A DNA stretch of 64,000 nt from Nautilus pompilius (Eukaryota > Mollusca > Cephalopoda > Nautilida > Nautilidae). Below, piece by piece: positions 35,801 through 50,800 of the stretch (position 1 is the stretch's first letter; each line of letters begins with the position of its first letter). The notes beneath the pieces are model-generated. The model was given only the letters and a program-made list of their open reading frames with translations. It was not told the DNA's origin and ran no database searches. Location: assembly GCA_018389105.1 (NCBI GenBank), contig JACATO010001040.1, positions 372,001-436,000 of the forward strand. Direction: 5' to 3'. Position numbers and translations under genes: made by a program.

Positions 35801-38800
35801 CTCACTAAAATGTCTTCATTCTAAATCTATTTTCATAGGATCTATTATACACATGTGTATTTTGACAGCTCTAGATCCCTTCTGCTACTGACTGGTAGTA
35901 CAAATGAAATGTATAATTAAAAGGGCATCAGTTTATTTTTTAATATTTTGATTGGGATTAATAAAACATAGTTAACATTTATTTGCTTTTTTTAAAAGTT
36001 AAAACAGAACACTGATATTATAGTAATGAAAACTGAAAAATTATTTACATTTTATAGATTTGAAAGGTATCAGGTACAGACAATTTTTAATCTTTCACAA
36101 AAAAGCGCATGCCTATTTTCAAAAAGTACTTGCGCCTTTTGTTTCCACTGCCTGATTTGGTGAAGTATTTCCAGCAAATACTGTATGGTTACTAAAAAGT
36201 TTTTTTAATGTCTGACTGTGTTTATTATTTATCTTATGATCCTCAGTGATATGTATTTTTAGTGAATAAAATTTTTAGTTCTTTGCAGTTACTGGTTTTA
36301 CTAGTTTAGGCATATTTAAGTGTTGCATTCATCATTTAAAATAGTCTTTTTAGTGCTTAAAATGTTTTACTAAACAGTTTTATGTAGTAGTGAGATGATA
36401 GGTTGCTTTCTGGAATTTGTGGGTTATTTTTTTCCATTTATTTCAGGCTTATGTATAGAACGAATTGCTCCAGCAACAACCAGCAAGTATAAGGCAGCTG
36501 AGAAAGAAGAGAAAATTATGCATTACTTTGAGAAAGCTGGTGACTTGGCAGTTCTGTACTTACAGGAGAGAGAAAAGTTATCTGTTAACATACTTTCACT
36601 TAATGTTTCCTCTAATGACAGTATGGGGCTTATTCTGGAAACAGTAATACAACAATCACCATTACTGCATATAAAACATGGGTGGGTGTGAGCTGGAATT
36701 TGTCTATTTGGTGTTCAGACTGTTTTAAAGCCAGCTGTTTACAGATCTGCTTTAACATTACAGTAAAGCCTCGATTTAATGGACCACCATTCAACAACTT
36801 CAGAAGCAACAAACACTGTCTGGTACTCCTGACAAAAGTCTGCGTTGAGCTGTGCAAAAAATTTTTGCTTTGGCACTTTCTGAGCATGCATCAATAAACA
36901 GCATATGTAAATGTCCAGATTTAATGGATACCCCTTCCCCCCTAATTAGTCCATTAAATCAAGGTTTTACTGTAGTTTCCAGCAAGGGGGTTACTAATTT
37001 GCCATGCTAAAAAAAAGTTTGCTTAAATTTTTTTTGTAAAAAAAAAGGATCTTGAAAAGTATAAATGTGAATGTGACATTGTACACCTGTGTATAAACTA
37101 ATATATCAAAACTTAAGAATGTTGATCCTTCAATGCTTCTAGTCAGGCACACTATTGAAGTTAAAGGAATCTGCTCAGTGGTATTTTGGAAAAAACAAAA
37201 ATCTGGTATAAGATTAATTTTTTCTATTAATCAGAAACAAAAGTGTACATTAAAATGACACTGCACAGTGCAGTCTTTACAAGTAGTGAGATCAGAGCCT
37301 AAATGAGTTTTCTGAACTAAAACTATCTTTGCTGTTGACAATCTGGAAGTCTTTGAAAGACAAGAAAATTACTTGACTTTGGTTGAAAATTATGATTAGT
37401 GCATGCTGTTTAAACAATGTAGCTTTAATAAAGAGGATGTTCATTTAGTTTATTTACTCCATACTTCCTGTAGATACTTTCTAACAAGAATATTTTAATG
37501 TCTGGCTGTCACAATTTGCAGGCCAACTACCTGAAGAATTGTGCTGTAATCTGTTACTTTTTTTAAATGAGCTTTGGTAGATCAGAGTAGACAGTAATTT
37601 GAAGACTAGGAGAAAGTCATTAGACTTGTATAAATTCCCCAATCTTTTAAACCATCTACCCAAAGTATATTTAAATAAATTAGCAGTACTAAATTTTACA
37701 ATTTTACATGCAAGTTTATTCTATACATTCACTAATCTATTACTTTAAAAAAAAAAAAAAACACTTATGGATGTCTGGCCTGGTGTAATGTGCTATAAAG
37801 TTATAATTCATTTCATTTTCTTGTAATCTTGAAGCCCAAAATGACAATACTGTGTTTTTACTAGGCAGATATAATACTTGTGGAATAAATTACTTCCAAG
37901 TGTAATTACTAGCAATAGTATTAAAGAATTGTATTAATGACCATTTCCTAACTGATATTCGTATTAAAAAATTATCTACCCATTTGGTTTAATCTTGTTT
38001 TTAATTTCAGTTTTTAATAATAAGGTTTTGTATAAATGGAACTAAGAGAGATAGAGAACCTTGTTAGAAATATATTGTTTTCATTATGATTAAATGTACA
38101 CCTGATGTGCCTTTACTGTGTCTCTATTTCTGATTTTGAAAAAAATTAAAATTAATTTTTCAAAATTTGACAAAAATAATAATAAAAACCTTTTCCTTAT
38201 AAGTTAATAACTGTTTGAATTCAAATTTAAATATTTTTAATATAAATTTTCAGAAAACTAATGCAGGGGATTGGAAGGTTCCGAGAGCTGTTACGATCTG
38301 TAGAAACTAGATTTACTCAAAATTTGAGACAGGTATGATGAAAAAATGGTTGTATCATTTAGCTTATTTTATTTTATTATTATTATTTGGAAATATACTT
38401 GTGCTTAGTGTGATTTCATTATGCCTTTCAATGAAGATACCACAAATACAAACCACCCTTTTATTTTTTCCATTGTGAATAGAATGGCAACTATTGAAGT
38501 TTGGGAAAATAATTTATATGGTGTTATCTGTGAAATCAAATTTTCTATACAGGTATACATGGAATCTTTATCAAAAGCATGCATTGAAGGAAATAAAGAT
38601 TACTCCTATTTGATATTATTAAAGAGAAAAACCATAGTAATTGAATTTATCTGAACTTTAGACCATATAATTAATTGTGTGATGGGTTGAAATGTGTTAA
38701 TTTTTAGGTTCTGGCTAGGCAGCTGGCCGAAGTTTTGCTGCGTGGCATGTGTCACAAGACATACATTCCTTTAGATGTCCAAGAAAATACTCAAGATAGC

Positions 38801-41800
38801 CTTGATGTTTTACAGCCAAGAAAATACGCTGGAGAAAGGTAATTTTTTTCATTATTTTTAGTCTTAAACAGTTCAAGCATGTTACTTTTTGTAAATGGCT
38901 AAAAATTTCACAGGCATTGTTTCTTTAACATGCACCCCCTATTTTCAAAGTTGGGACACATTTCTTTTCATTTTTTTTTTTTTTTCAATTTGTATTTTTT
39001 TTAGCAATGTGATCTGTGCAAGAGATATGAGACTTCAACTTGTCAGAATAGTGAATTAATTTTGAAAAATCTAGAAATTGCTGATACTTTTTCTAAATGC
39101 CATCTTTGGTAAAACACTTTTCAGCATTAGAGTTTTAGTATTATATTTTGAATGCTTTCTTTTTGGCAGGTTGTTTGTACCTCGTGATGCAGATGAGGAG
39201 GCTTTACTTTTATTATTGATAGCTGAAGCTATAGTAAGTAAGGGTACACAATTTTTTTTTTTCACTTTGAAGCTTTTGTTGGTTAGTGAGACTAGCTTAT
39301 TTCTTCTTGCCAGATTTATTTAGGAAAACAAAGATTTGAAAGTAATTTCCCAAATACTTTTTGAAAACATGCAATGCTCATTTCATTTTTCTATAATAGA
39401 ATTCTTTTTAAGGTATGCACAGAAAGTTAGAAAACATGAATAAATCTTACAAATTCTACTTGAATTAAACTAGTACTAATGTTAATTTTTCAGTAATTTG
39501 TTTAAAATAACCAAATTTTAAAAATTGGCAGTTCTTCCTTAAATTTTTGTAAACATATTTTTATAAATTTTTTAAAAAAAAATTGTTACATTCATATTTT
39601 TTAAGTGTTAACTTTTTTTACCATATCATCATTAAATTTACTTTTTGTTTTAAACCTATTGATTTTGTCAGTACTACATAATTTGTTACTTTGTGCCAAG
39701 GTCCATCTTAAAACGGATTGTATCAAAAAAAACTTTCCAATCTATCAATTTTTTTTTTTTTTAATTTTCCTTATACAAGCTACAGAAGCTGATTCTGACT
39801 GAATGTGGATACAGTCCTTTATCTTTGCCTTAGGATTATTGCATTGTAGCATCCCCAAGATTTTTTCTTTTAAATTTTCTGTAAACAATATATCAGAACA
39901 CATTTTTAAGGAGAAATTTTATGTTTACAGGCAACTAGAGAGGTGGTCCTCAATCGTTCAGAAGAACACACTGAAGTAAGAGTACACACATTTCAGAATG
40001 TAGCTGCTGTACATGATTTGTTAGCAATAGCATTGGTGAAACGAGCACAGTTCAATTTGTTGGCAGAGGTTAGTCAAAATTGTTTTCTTCACAAAGTCAC
40101 TTTCTGCTCATGTGATTGGAACTGATTATATACTGCGCATACAAATATAGTATATTGGAGTTTAGGGTACATTTTATCAAAATTATTATGAGCATCCATA
40201 ATGTAAATAACTACATGTATTAGAAGCACACACATTGGTTTAAAATCTAATGTAGGAAACATGAAAAATATGCACTAACAATGAATGCTTTCATGTGATG
40301 TGATATATGTCTCTCCTCTAAGTCTCAATCTAAAAAAATTACATCCTGTGTTAAAAACGTGAATCTGAAAATGTGGGGACAATGTAAGCAGCATCAGTTC
40401 ACAATAAAGTTTACAATGGTAGTCAAAAGACATGATCGTATTAATAGAATTATTGCAGTAGGCCATTTATAAAATGATGCCAGTTTCCCATTCACTGTAT
40501 AATCACTACCTCCAGACTAGTGATATCAATGACAGACATGGCAGAAATCCATTGCACCCATGTTCTTGATGAACAGATGATCAACAGAATGGCCCTTTGA
40601 AGCAGGATAGCTATCACACTTCAGACCAAACTTTTTTGCTAATAGTCAGAAAAACTTGGGCATCTAGACAGACTATCAAAAACCAACTCTGACCTACAAG
40701 TTTATGAATCAGATGATCATTTCTTGGTTGCCATTTGAGCAAATGTTATTGCTATACTTGATCAGCTTAGGCAAGGTTACCATTGTTAAGTTTTCTGATA
40801 GAAATCTGTTCAGTTTCAACTTTGAATGTATGGTGGTGTTGGAAAGAGTGCTGTGCTGCTTCCAATGTTTTTCAACATAATCATTATAGTAGTAGAAATG
40901 TAATGGTGTAGGGACTCTCTTTTCCCCATCCTCCATTCAGGTCATTGTTCATGATTTCCTGGCAAGGTACTGCTTTTCTCTCAAATAGCATTAGAGATCA
41001 TGTTGTGAATGACAAAAAGGCCACACATGGCTAGTGTTGTCTGCTTTCCATAGGGCCATTTTCATAAGTGGAATTAAATGCATGTCTAATTCCTATATCC
41101 CTAGATTTTTTGCAGAGCAGCAAATTTTTTTTTCTAAACTTGCACATCAAAGTGCAAAATAACAAACATTAGCACCCAATTTGTGAGACAGTTTTGCACA
41201 TTTTTTAAAAAATTTTATTAGAACCTCTTTATGAGAGCATTTCAGGTAACTTTTCCAATTGGCTTAAGTCCAAAATTGGACTTGTTTTTAATGTCTTCAT
41301 TTTCATTTGTGAGAAGCATAGAAAGAGTATAAATATATATTTACTATGCAGTGTTGTAGGTCAACACGATATAACACATGCTGGTTTGGTTTATGCGGAG
41401 AAACTTATTGAAAGAAGAAAGATTAATTTTATTGAAGGAAGTACCCAGTGTCTGATACCCATATTCCAGAGAAGTTTGTTCCATCTTGTAGCAATGAAAT
41501 CTTTCCCCATGGTTGGGCTGTTTGACTTGCATGTGGATCCTGCTATTGTTCAAATTATGTCATTCCATTCAAGGAGACTAAATAGCTCAATTGTTTCAAG
41601 CTGGTGCTGAAGATGAAACAAAAAAGATAGGACTGGGTAGAAAGTGTTAATTCATAAATTTAGCCCCAAATATTTTTTAACTAATAAATTGCTATCACTA
41701 ACTTGTATATGACAAGTATGATTATTAAAAGAAAAAAAGCGAGAAAAAATTTTAATAAATCTTTATTTATTTTTAGTCTTACGAGAGAGCGATGAGATTT

Positions 41801-44800
41801 TCATATGACGAGTTTCATATTTGGTACCAATTTGCAAATTCACTTATATCTACTGGTAAAGTAAGTATATTCTTATTAAATCTTAAAGTTACTTGGAAAA
41901 AGTCTTTTGTTTTATAAATATCAGATAAGCTTCCAGGTGTGTAAATTTTTTTTTTTTTGCAACTGTTTTGATGCTAGGTACAAATTACTCAGTAAATTTC
42001 AAACTTAAATGTACAACTTTGGAGTTAAAAACAAAAAATGACAGAGAGATACATGAACTGACTAATACTAACAAATTTAAAATTAATTACTAATGGTTAT
42101 ATATGATTTATTCAGTCATTAGTAGTTTTCTGTATGCACTAGACATGCAAAAATAAAGGTTTATGGTATGGGGTAGAGTGTAATTTCTTTGCCAAATTAA
42201 AATAAAATTCTCATTATGACAAAATGTAAAAACAAACTCTAACTAATAGTTATTTTTGTTTACTCATGCACTATGAATGAGTACATCAACTTTATGACAT
42301 CAGTTGAACAAAGTTCACATTAAAAACCTAATTTTTCCTGTAACTTCCAATTGTTGTCACATATATAATAAAATTATAAAGTTTTAAGGTTCTCATAATA
42401 AAATACTTTTAGTTTAATTTAATTTTTCAAAGGTTTTATTGAATACTGTATAGCAGTTCAAAAACACAGGCTGGTTCTGGAGTCTAGTATCTTGTGCATC
42501 ATAGCACCACCCATTACCCAGAGGCATCACCAACTGTCATAGAGCCTATTATGGAGCATATTTTTGTTGGCTATGTGCTGAATTCTGGTTGTGATAGGCT
42601 GAATGCCTGCTGTCTTTTTGAAATTTGCCACAATAGTCTTGCATGAAAAAAATAACGCAGCACTAGATAGTCCCATTTTTGTACCTGAGATCAGGTTTTT
42701 CTGTACATGTCTCAGAGTGGTGGTGTCACATTTGTTGCTATACTATAACATTTATTCTTCCATAAAAATGGTCAGCAGGAATTAAACGCATTTCTGGAGA
42801 GGTAAACTCTCAGGATTCATGACTGAATGATATTTTCCACTGTATAATATGTGCTTTGGATCAAACTGTTACCATGAACTGGTTAAGAGAATAAAGTGGT
42901 TCCTAACAGTCTGGTTAGAAATCTAATGTAGCCAAAGGATAGTATGCGCTGATGAGGAGTCGTTAAACCAATCCTGTAAGTGCTATAGCCATATGTAGCA
43001 GTCTTAGGCCTGTTGTGTCATGCGGTCAATTTGCTTTTGGTCTATCTCTAGAAAGTTCTGGTTTGTAGAAATGTCTCAGTCTGCTTATGGTTAATTTGTG
43101 GACGCCCAAGATGGAAGCAACTTTTGAAACATTATCTCTCTATGTAACCTCCCATTTGCTTTGTTCTTTTTAGTGTAGATAACCTTTATTTTGTTGACAT
43201 TGGAAGAATCACAGAAAATGCATCTATGCAACTGAGGACTTGTGCTTTTTGTACAGACAAACCTAGGATATGTTTCACATGCAAACAATGTGAACATTTG
43301 TCCAATAGCACCACATATGGTTGGTGCCATCAATAAAGTGCATGGAAAACTGATTATTTTTTATTACTTTTAATCAATTCAACTTTGAAAATATTGTAGT
43401 AGCATAACTTTGACTTTTATTAGTTAATATGTAAAAAATAATAATAATAATAATTAAAATTTCATTAATAAAATGTAGTATACTTTCAACTCCATCATTT
43501 TTTTTTTTGGTTGCCTCTAAAGTTGTCATTAACTGATTAATTGTGTCATTTACAAAAAAAAACTGCTATTGTTAAGCTGTTTATATATTGAACAAAATGA
43601 AAGTGGCAAATTTTATCTAATACTAACTCATTAATTATACTTCTACATTATCTATGATAGCCATAGTTTATGGTTTTGTTGTGCTTATATAATTTTTTTC
43701 AACTTATTAGTAAATCAAAGCAAAACAAAGAAATTGGAACAAAACAAGTCTGAAGTTTTTATACCTTAAATAAGATAGTTGGCTGAGTGATCAGTAAAGA
43801 GTTATAAATTACTGTTGTCTTTTTGTGGTTTCTCTTAGTATAGCAGAGCAGTTTTGGTGCTGAAGGAGTGTGCAAAATATCAACCAATGAATCCATCGGT
43901 GTCGCTACAAGCTGCGAGATTGTGCCTGGAGTTTCTACATCAGGTATGATAGCATCCTTAAAGGAAGAGATCAGACATTTTTGCAGTTTGCAGTTTATCC
44001 TGTAAAGAGAAGAAAAAGTTATTGATTGCTTGATACAACTTTTAAATGAAGTAATGTCATTTTGTTTTGCAACCTGTTTCTGGCAGTTTTATATATGAAT
44101 TTAAAATAATATTGGATTGCAGTGTTGTGGATACCTGAAAGTCGGTTACTATGTAGAAGTGCAGAGAATTTTTTTTTTTAGTGTTGAATTGTTCTGTGCA
44201 ATTTCAGTATGATGATGGAATCCAGTTTGCAGAGAAAGCTCTGGCTGTAGGTGAAGGTCATCCAATGTCTTCTCGGTGCTATGTTGCACTAGGTGTTGGC
44301 TATAGCATGAAGGCCATGGACATGAAAAGGCAGGAGGATCGACAGAACTTGCATAATAAAGCATTATCAGCATTTCAGAAGTAATTGCAGTTTTTATACT
44401 ACTTAAAGTATTGTAGACTGCTTGAAAACATGAGAATTAAAGAACATTAATTTTTAACTACATTAAGTGATTTTTAATTTGTATCATCATGTAGTTTAAA
44501 CTTGTGTGCAAAGAAATTATTCTGTGTCATCGGGAGAGTCAAAGTTGACTCATCAGATATGAAACTACTGTAATACTTCAAGTAATAGTCTCGTTTTGTC
44601 TGTTTTGTTTTGTTTTTTAAGGATATAAGTTAAAATAATATTCAGAAAATATCTGGTCAGTGCTCTTCAACTAGAAATTTCTCTAGATGCTGACAGTTTT
44701 AATTATTACTTTCTTTAACTTTTAAAATATTTATTTATTTATTTATTCCAATCATAGTAGTGGAGATGTTTGAGACAACACATATAAGTTTAACTTTAAC

Positions 44801-47800
44801 ACTAGATTTTTTATTCAGGTGTGATGCCCAACACTTGCTTGACACAGATCAGGCAAAGTCTGACCACTTCTAGGTGGGCTGGCACAAGATTGGATTATAA
44901 CTAAACAAACATAATTAGCTATTGTATCCAAATATTCTTGAAATATTTTGTTTCTGGAATTATCAGTTTATTAAGTGAAGTCTTAAAGAACAGTTCCATT
45001 CAATACATGTGCATGATCTTAAATGGTTATGTCAGTCTAGGTTTGATGGTTTTTACTAAATCTATAGAATTCTCAGTGCTGCCAGACAGAAAGTGATATT
45101 TGCTTTTATAAAAAAGTATGTTGCACTTAATGTGTACTGCATTTACTTGGTCTGTGCATCTCAAGCTTACAGAAACCAATGGCTATGTTGGCATAATAAA
45201 TGTTTCTGGTATGTGTTTCTAACTAGAAGTATGCAGGACTGGTTATACAGTTTGAGTGTGGTATGCATAAATAGAAAATTATCATCAATTTCATTATTCA
45301 TATCTCAATTTTTTCACTTTTGGCATATAATTTAAAAAAAATTTTTTAATACTCAGAGCACAGGTGTTAGATCCTAATGACTGCATTGCTGCATTCCACC
45401 TAGCACTACAGCTGGCCATTCTCAGACAGGTGAGTGACTATTCTATAAACAACTTTTTGTTCTTACACAGATAAGAAACTTTATAATGCACTAGAACATT
45501 AATGTGTGGTTTAACATTGTGGGAATTAATGTCAGTAAACATTTTAAAATTAAAAGCAATCATTGTAACTAATTAATTTCTGTTTTATTCATTATATAAG
45601 ATTTTTCTGCAGGAGAACTGATTCAGACAACACACTAAAGGTTTTTCTCCTGGTTGGCTAAAATTTGGTTTGTAAATTTTACATCTGACAGACTTTTTAA
45701 AATGTTCTTTTTAATCTTTACAATAGTTTTTTGGCAATGAAAGACTTACTTTTAAATATATCTTTATATCAAAAAGAAAAACTTGGTGTTGCTTGTTTGA
45801 AGTTGTTAATTATATGGGTTTTCTGTAGTCTTGAATCAAAAGGTGGCAGAAATAGCTATTATATATTTTGAATATTTGCTACTACCACCAAGATTTTGGT
45901 ACTCATAACTACAATATAACCAAATTCTTTATTGATATTTTATTGCCTATTTCAGTCAGTCCATTTATGGCTAACGGTTCATTTAATTTTTCTCTCTCTA
46001 CTTAAAATTACATTTTCATACCAAAATTCTTAGTAGTTTAATGTTATCTTGTTTACAAATGTTCTGTTGCAGTATACTGTTGTATTAATAGGTTATCATG
46101 CTCATTTTATACCTGTACAATATCTGAACATGTCATGCATAAATTTTTAGCCTGTGCTTTCTTTTTAATAAATCATTTCCACAGTTCTCCTAGCTCCTGT
46201 TTTAGCTAACATTTTTTTTTTGCTTTTTTTATCTTTGCTTAATTCTCAGTAACTTAATTTAAAATTAATCATAAAGTTTGAAAAAAAATGGAAAGTTTCC
46301 TTCTCTTGATACTCTAGTGATATGTAACAATATTATTGGTATTAATGTTTCCATATTTAGGAAACCAACATTTACACATCTTACGATGTATAGTAGTAGT
46401 TAAAATGTCTAGGCTATGAAATTAATTTTTAGGGCCTTTAAAATCTGTTCCATTTACATAAAATTTGATGGAGATGTTGCATTTATTAATGATGTACCGT
46501 ATTTGTTGGCGTATAAGTCAATACTTTTTTCTGCAAGGGCCTGACTATCGACTTATACTCCACTCCGACTTATATATGGGTGAAATCATCATACCGGGAA
46601 TACAGGATCCTTAAGTGCCATGAGGAAATTTGTATGATTGTACATGCATGTGTGGATGCATACTGACTCAGATTCAGTAACCTCCTTTTTATTTAGTGCT
46701 TAGGGGGCACAGATATCATTGTGTTAGTGGGGCTTCAATTCACCAAAGTTGAAAAAAATATCAACCCTTACTTGAAACTGCCCACTATAAAGAAAATGAA
46801 AGCATATACTGCAGCTTTTAAACTGGAAGTGGTGAATTTTGCTGAAAACAATGGTGGAAATATGGCAGCAGAACAGCAGTGTGGTGTTAGTGAGAAATGT
46901 GTTCGCAATTGGCAAAAAGCAAAGGATTCATTATGACAGACTGGAAAAAGCAAAAAAGCAAGCCATGGTTGCAAAGCTGGATGATTCAACTTATTATTTG
47001 ATAGGCAAAAATGATATCAAGCTGCATTCCATACAAATTGAAGTTTCTTTCTTTCACCTAAAACCCTTCCCCAAATCTCTCGCTTTTGTGTTATCCGCCA
47101 CCACTGTTTTATAACCTTGACAGAAATTTTATACTTTTATTACTGTACAAAAGTACAATCATACTATTGACTTAAACAACACTTTGACTTATATGTGAAT
47201 GAAGGCTTGGAAAATGGGAAAACTGACCTATTTGACTTGTACTCCACTTCGACTTATAACCTGATAAATGTGGTACTTAGAACATTTTTCCTATTTTGGT
47301 TCATGCAGGTATATGTTCTGTTGAGATTGGTCTGATAAAACAGCAGTACAGTAATTACAGATCTAAAAAAGATTTTATCCTTCATAGGATAATAAATATA
47401 CAAGATTGTTCTAAATTATATCTTTTTGGACTTGAACATTTTTTTTTTTTCAATGTAAATAAACAAATGAATCTTTATTCTCATTTAAGAATTTGGTTGC
47501 ATTTTGGTTTATTTTATTAATACCGCATCCGTCCTTTTGGAACTATATGTTTAAGAGGATTGCTTTAGCGCACATCTGTTAAGTGGTTACCATCCAGCCC
47601 TCTTAACCATGCCATCATTTCTGGAAATAAATTTTGTTTGGTGGAACAAAATGCATCTTATCCTTTACTTATCTTTTAAGCCAAATTTCTGTGTGTATAC
47701 CATATATGTATTTGTGTTGTGTTTGTCGCAATACCATATTTTTTGGTTTTTCATTTTGTTGATTATTCAAAATATATTGGCATTTTTTCTGTTCTTAAAT

Positions 47801-50800
47801 ATGCTTCCTTTTGTTATTCTTGATTATTATTTTTTTTAAAATGAACAAACATATTTCCTTTGTGTAGATTGTTTTTATTTTTTCCCTAATTTTAAATTTA
47901 ATTTGGTTTAATTTAATTTCAGTTATGAAGTGCGGTATCCTTGGGCTTCTTTAATATTATGAATATTAACTAGAAATAAAATAAACAACTATACAATGTA
48001 GTTAAATGGTTTTTACATATACGACCAGAAATTAAATTTTAAGAATTGTACTGTTTATACAATAATTGTAATTTTTGATGTGCAAACTCTTGTTAGTTCT
48101 TACGATTCAGTAGAAAGTCTGGATTTGTGTAAATGTTTAAGATTGAATGTATAGTTAAAGACTGATTCTGTTGTGTTAAATATGGCTTTTAAAGTTTTAG
48201 GTTTTTTTAAATTTGTTTTAAGATTTTAAAACTTTATTTAATAATAGCATGCATTGTTTTGTGAATTCGAATATTGTGAATTCGAATAAATTTAATAGTT
48301 CTTTGTTTTAAAAAAAATGTTGACATTACCTTTGGAAAGTTGTGAGAAGCAGCAGCAAAGAAAGATAAATAAATATACATTAAGAAATACATTAATAAAA
48401 TAATATTTGTAGAAAATACATGTGTATGTATAGTTTTGACTTGTATTATCATTGCAACAGTACAGTCAATTCAGTTCTTCTGTGAATGTTATTTGTTCAT
48501 ACATTTTTGTTTTAAAAGAGTTTCTTTAAGATTATTATAGGTAATTTTTTCAAATCTGACCTAAAATTTAATGATTTAATTGTACATTTTAAAAATATAT
48601 ATTGCTTTTGAACTGTTTCACTGTTTTAATTATAAAATCACTTGGACTACTACGAGGTGTAGTCAAAAAGTATCCGGCCTTGAATTTGTTTGAACAAAAT
48701 AATAATGCGTGAGCAAAATCCGCATGGGTATAGGTGGCCACGTCCTTCCTGAGCATGCGCAAAAATTTTCGTGTCTGTAGGTTGTGCCAGTTGCCCGCAG
48801 TGACGTGTTGAGTACAGACGTGAAGAGTGTGCTGTGCAATTTTTCTTTTTGAGTAAGGAAATCTTCCAGGACATGCTGGAGTGTGCTAGCCAAGATCAAA
48901 ACTTCATGAACACTATCATCACTGGCGATGAGACATGGGTGTACGGCTATGACCCTGAAACAAAATTGCAATCATCCCAATGGAAGCATCCATCCTCACC
49001 AAGACCAAAGAAAGCAAGACAGGTGCACAGCAATGTTAAACTGATGATGACCTGTTTTTTTTTTTTACTACAGAGGTATTGTGCACCATGAATATGCACC
49101 ACAAGGTCAGACAATTAACAAAGAATACTACCTGGGGGTTCTTCGTCGCCTTCGTGAAGCTGTGCGGCGAAAACGACCCGACCTATGGGCAGCAAAGAAC
49201 TGGCAACTCCACCATGACAACACACCCGCTCATTCCACCCACGTCGTCCAAGCATAACACACCACTTGTTTGTCAGGCTTCCTACTCCCCAGACTTGGCT
49301 CCGTGTGACTTTTGGCTATTCCCAAAGCTCAAAAAAAACACTCAAAGGGAAAAGATTTGAGTCAACAGAGGACATTAAGCAAAATTCGACGGCACAGCTC
49401 TACAGAATCCCAAAAAGTGATTTCCAGAAATGTTTCCAGCAGTGGCAGGAATGCTGGCAGAGTGTGTAGACTCCCAAGGCGAATACTTTGAAGGAGACTA
49501 AATCAAAATGGTGAGTTTTTTAATATTACTTGTTTTTTTTGGCCAAAGGTTGGATACTTTTTGACTACACCTCGTATATATTTTTCAAGAAGAATATTTA
49601 AAAAAACAAAACTTAATTTCTTTTTGGCAAGTGAAAAAGATAGAAATTCACAGAATGAATTCAATTCCTTATTTTTTTTTGATTATGGAAAATAACTTTG
49701 AAATAATAATTTATTTGGGCTTAATGACAAAAGTGTGTTATAGAAAATACCCATTTTTCAAAAAGAGAATTGCATTTGCAGATTCCTGAAGCAGTCACTT
49801 ATGTTAAAATAGCATTGAACCACAGAAGTGACCACATACATTCCCTTCACCTTTTGGTTTTACTGCTCTCTGCACAGAAGCAGTATGAGGAGGCCATGGT
49901 TTTTTTAGGGACAGCACTTCATGAGCATCCAGACAATATAAGGTAGGCATGTACATTACTTGGGTAAGAAGGCAGATTATGAGAAATCATGACAGAAAAA
50001 TTATATAGATAAAATCATAATTTGATGTTATTCTCTGAAAATATTTACAGAACTTCATACTTTTTTATTTTAAAATTTTTTAAAAAAAATAAAATAGCAT
50101 TAAAATGCCAGAAGAATCTGATTTAGGTGTGCACATTTCTTAGATGCTTTGAATAACTCACATATATTTCTGACTTCACAATTCAGATTTTTCAGAATAC
50201 AGGTACACTTTATACAGGGTGATCAAAAAGTAACTGCAGTGGAAAGAATTCACTTTATATGAGTAAAAAATTAACACCTTTAAAGCACTATGCGTGCTCC
50301 GATATGAAACATTCACTTGTTGAGGAAGTCGACACAGCGATTTTGTAGAGCTCTGAAGCATTGCATCTGAAATTTTTGACAGCTTCTCCCCATCCAAAAC
50401 TTTTGATCTACCTGATCATTGATAATCCTCAACTGAACCAGTATCTTCAAATCTGCTAATCAATACCCTTACAGCATTTCTTTTTGGAAGTTTTGCATCA
50501 GGAAATTCTGTAAGAACTCATTTTGAACTCTTGTGGTGTATTTACTGTTATTTGCATGCAATTTCTTATAAGAAAGATTCATTTGGCATTTGAAAGAACC
50601 ATTACACAAAAATTACAATCACATAAAAATCATGTTTCACTTTTGCAAATTTAAGGAACTACACAGTACAACTCCTCACAAACAACTACCTTCTGTTGGT
50701 CATTTTGGGAACTACAGTACAAAACAACAGCACAAGGAGGGAAATCAAAAGATTACAAATATACTCCACTGCATAGTTACTTTCTGATCACCCTGTACTT

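Noticed and set aside
43091-43333. 80-codon minus-strand open frame with several cysteines
   Set aside because: The cysteine spacing fits no finger I know, and it directly adjoins the Tc1 relic, so it is probably its leader or flank.
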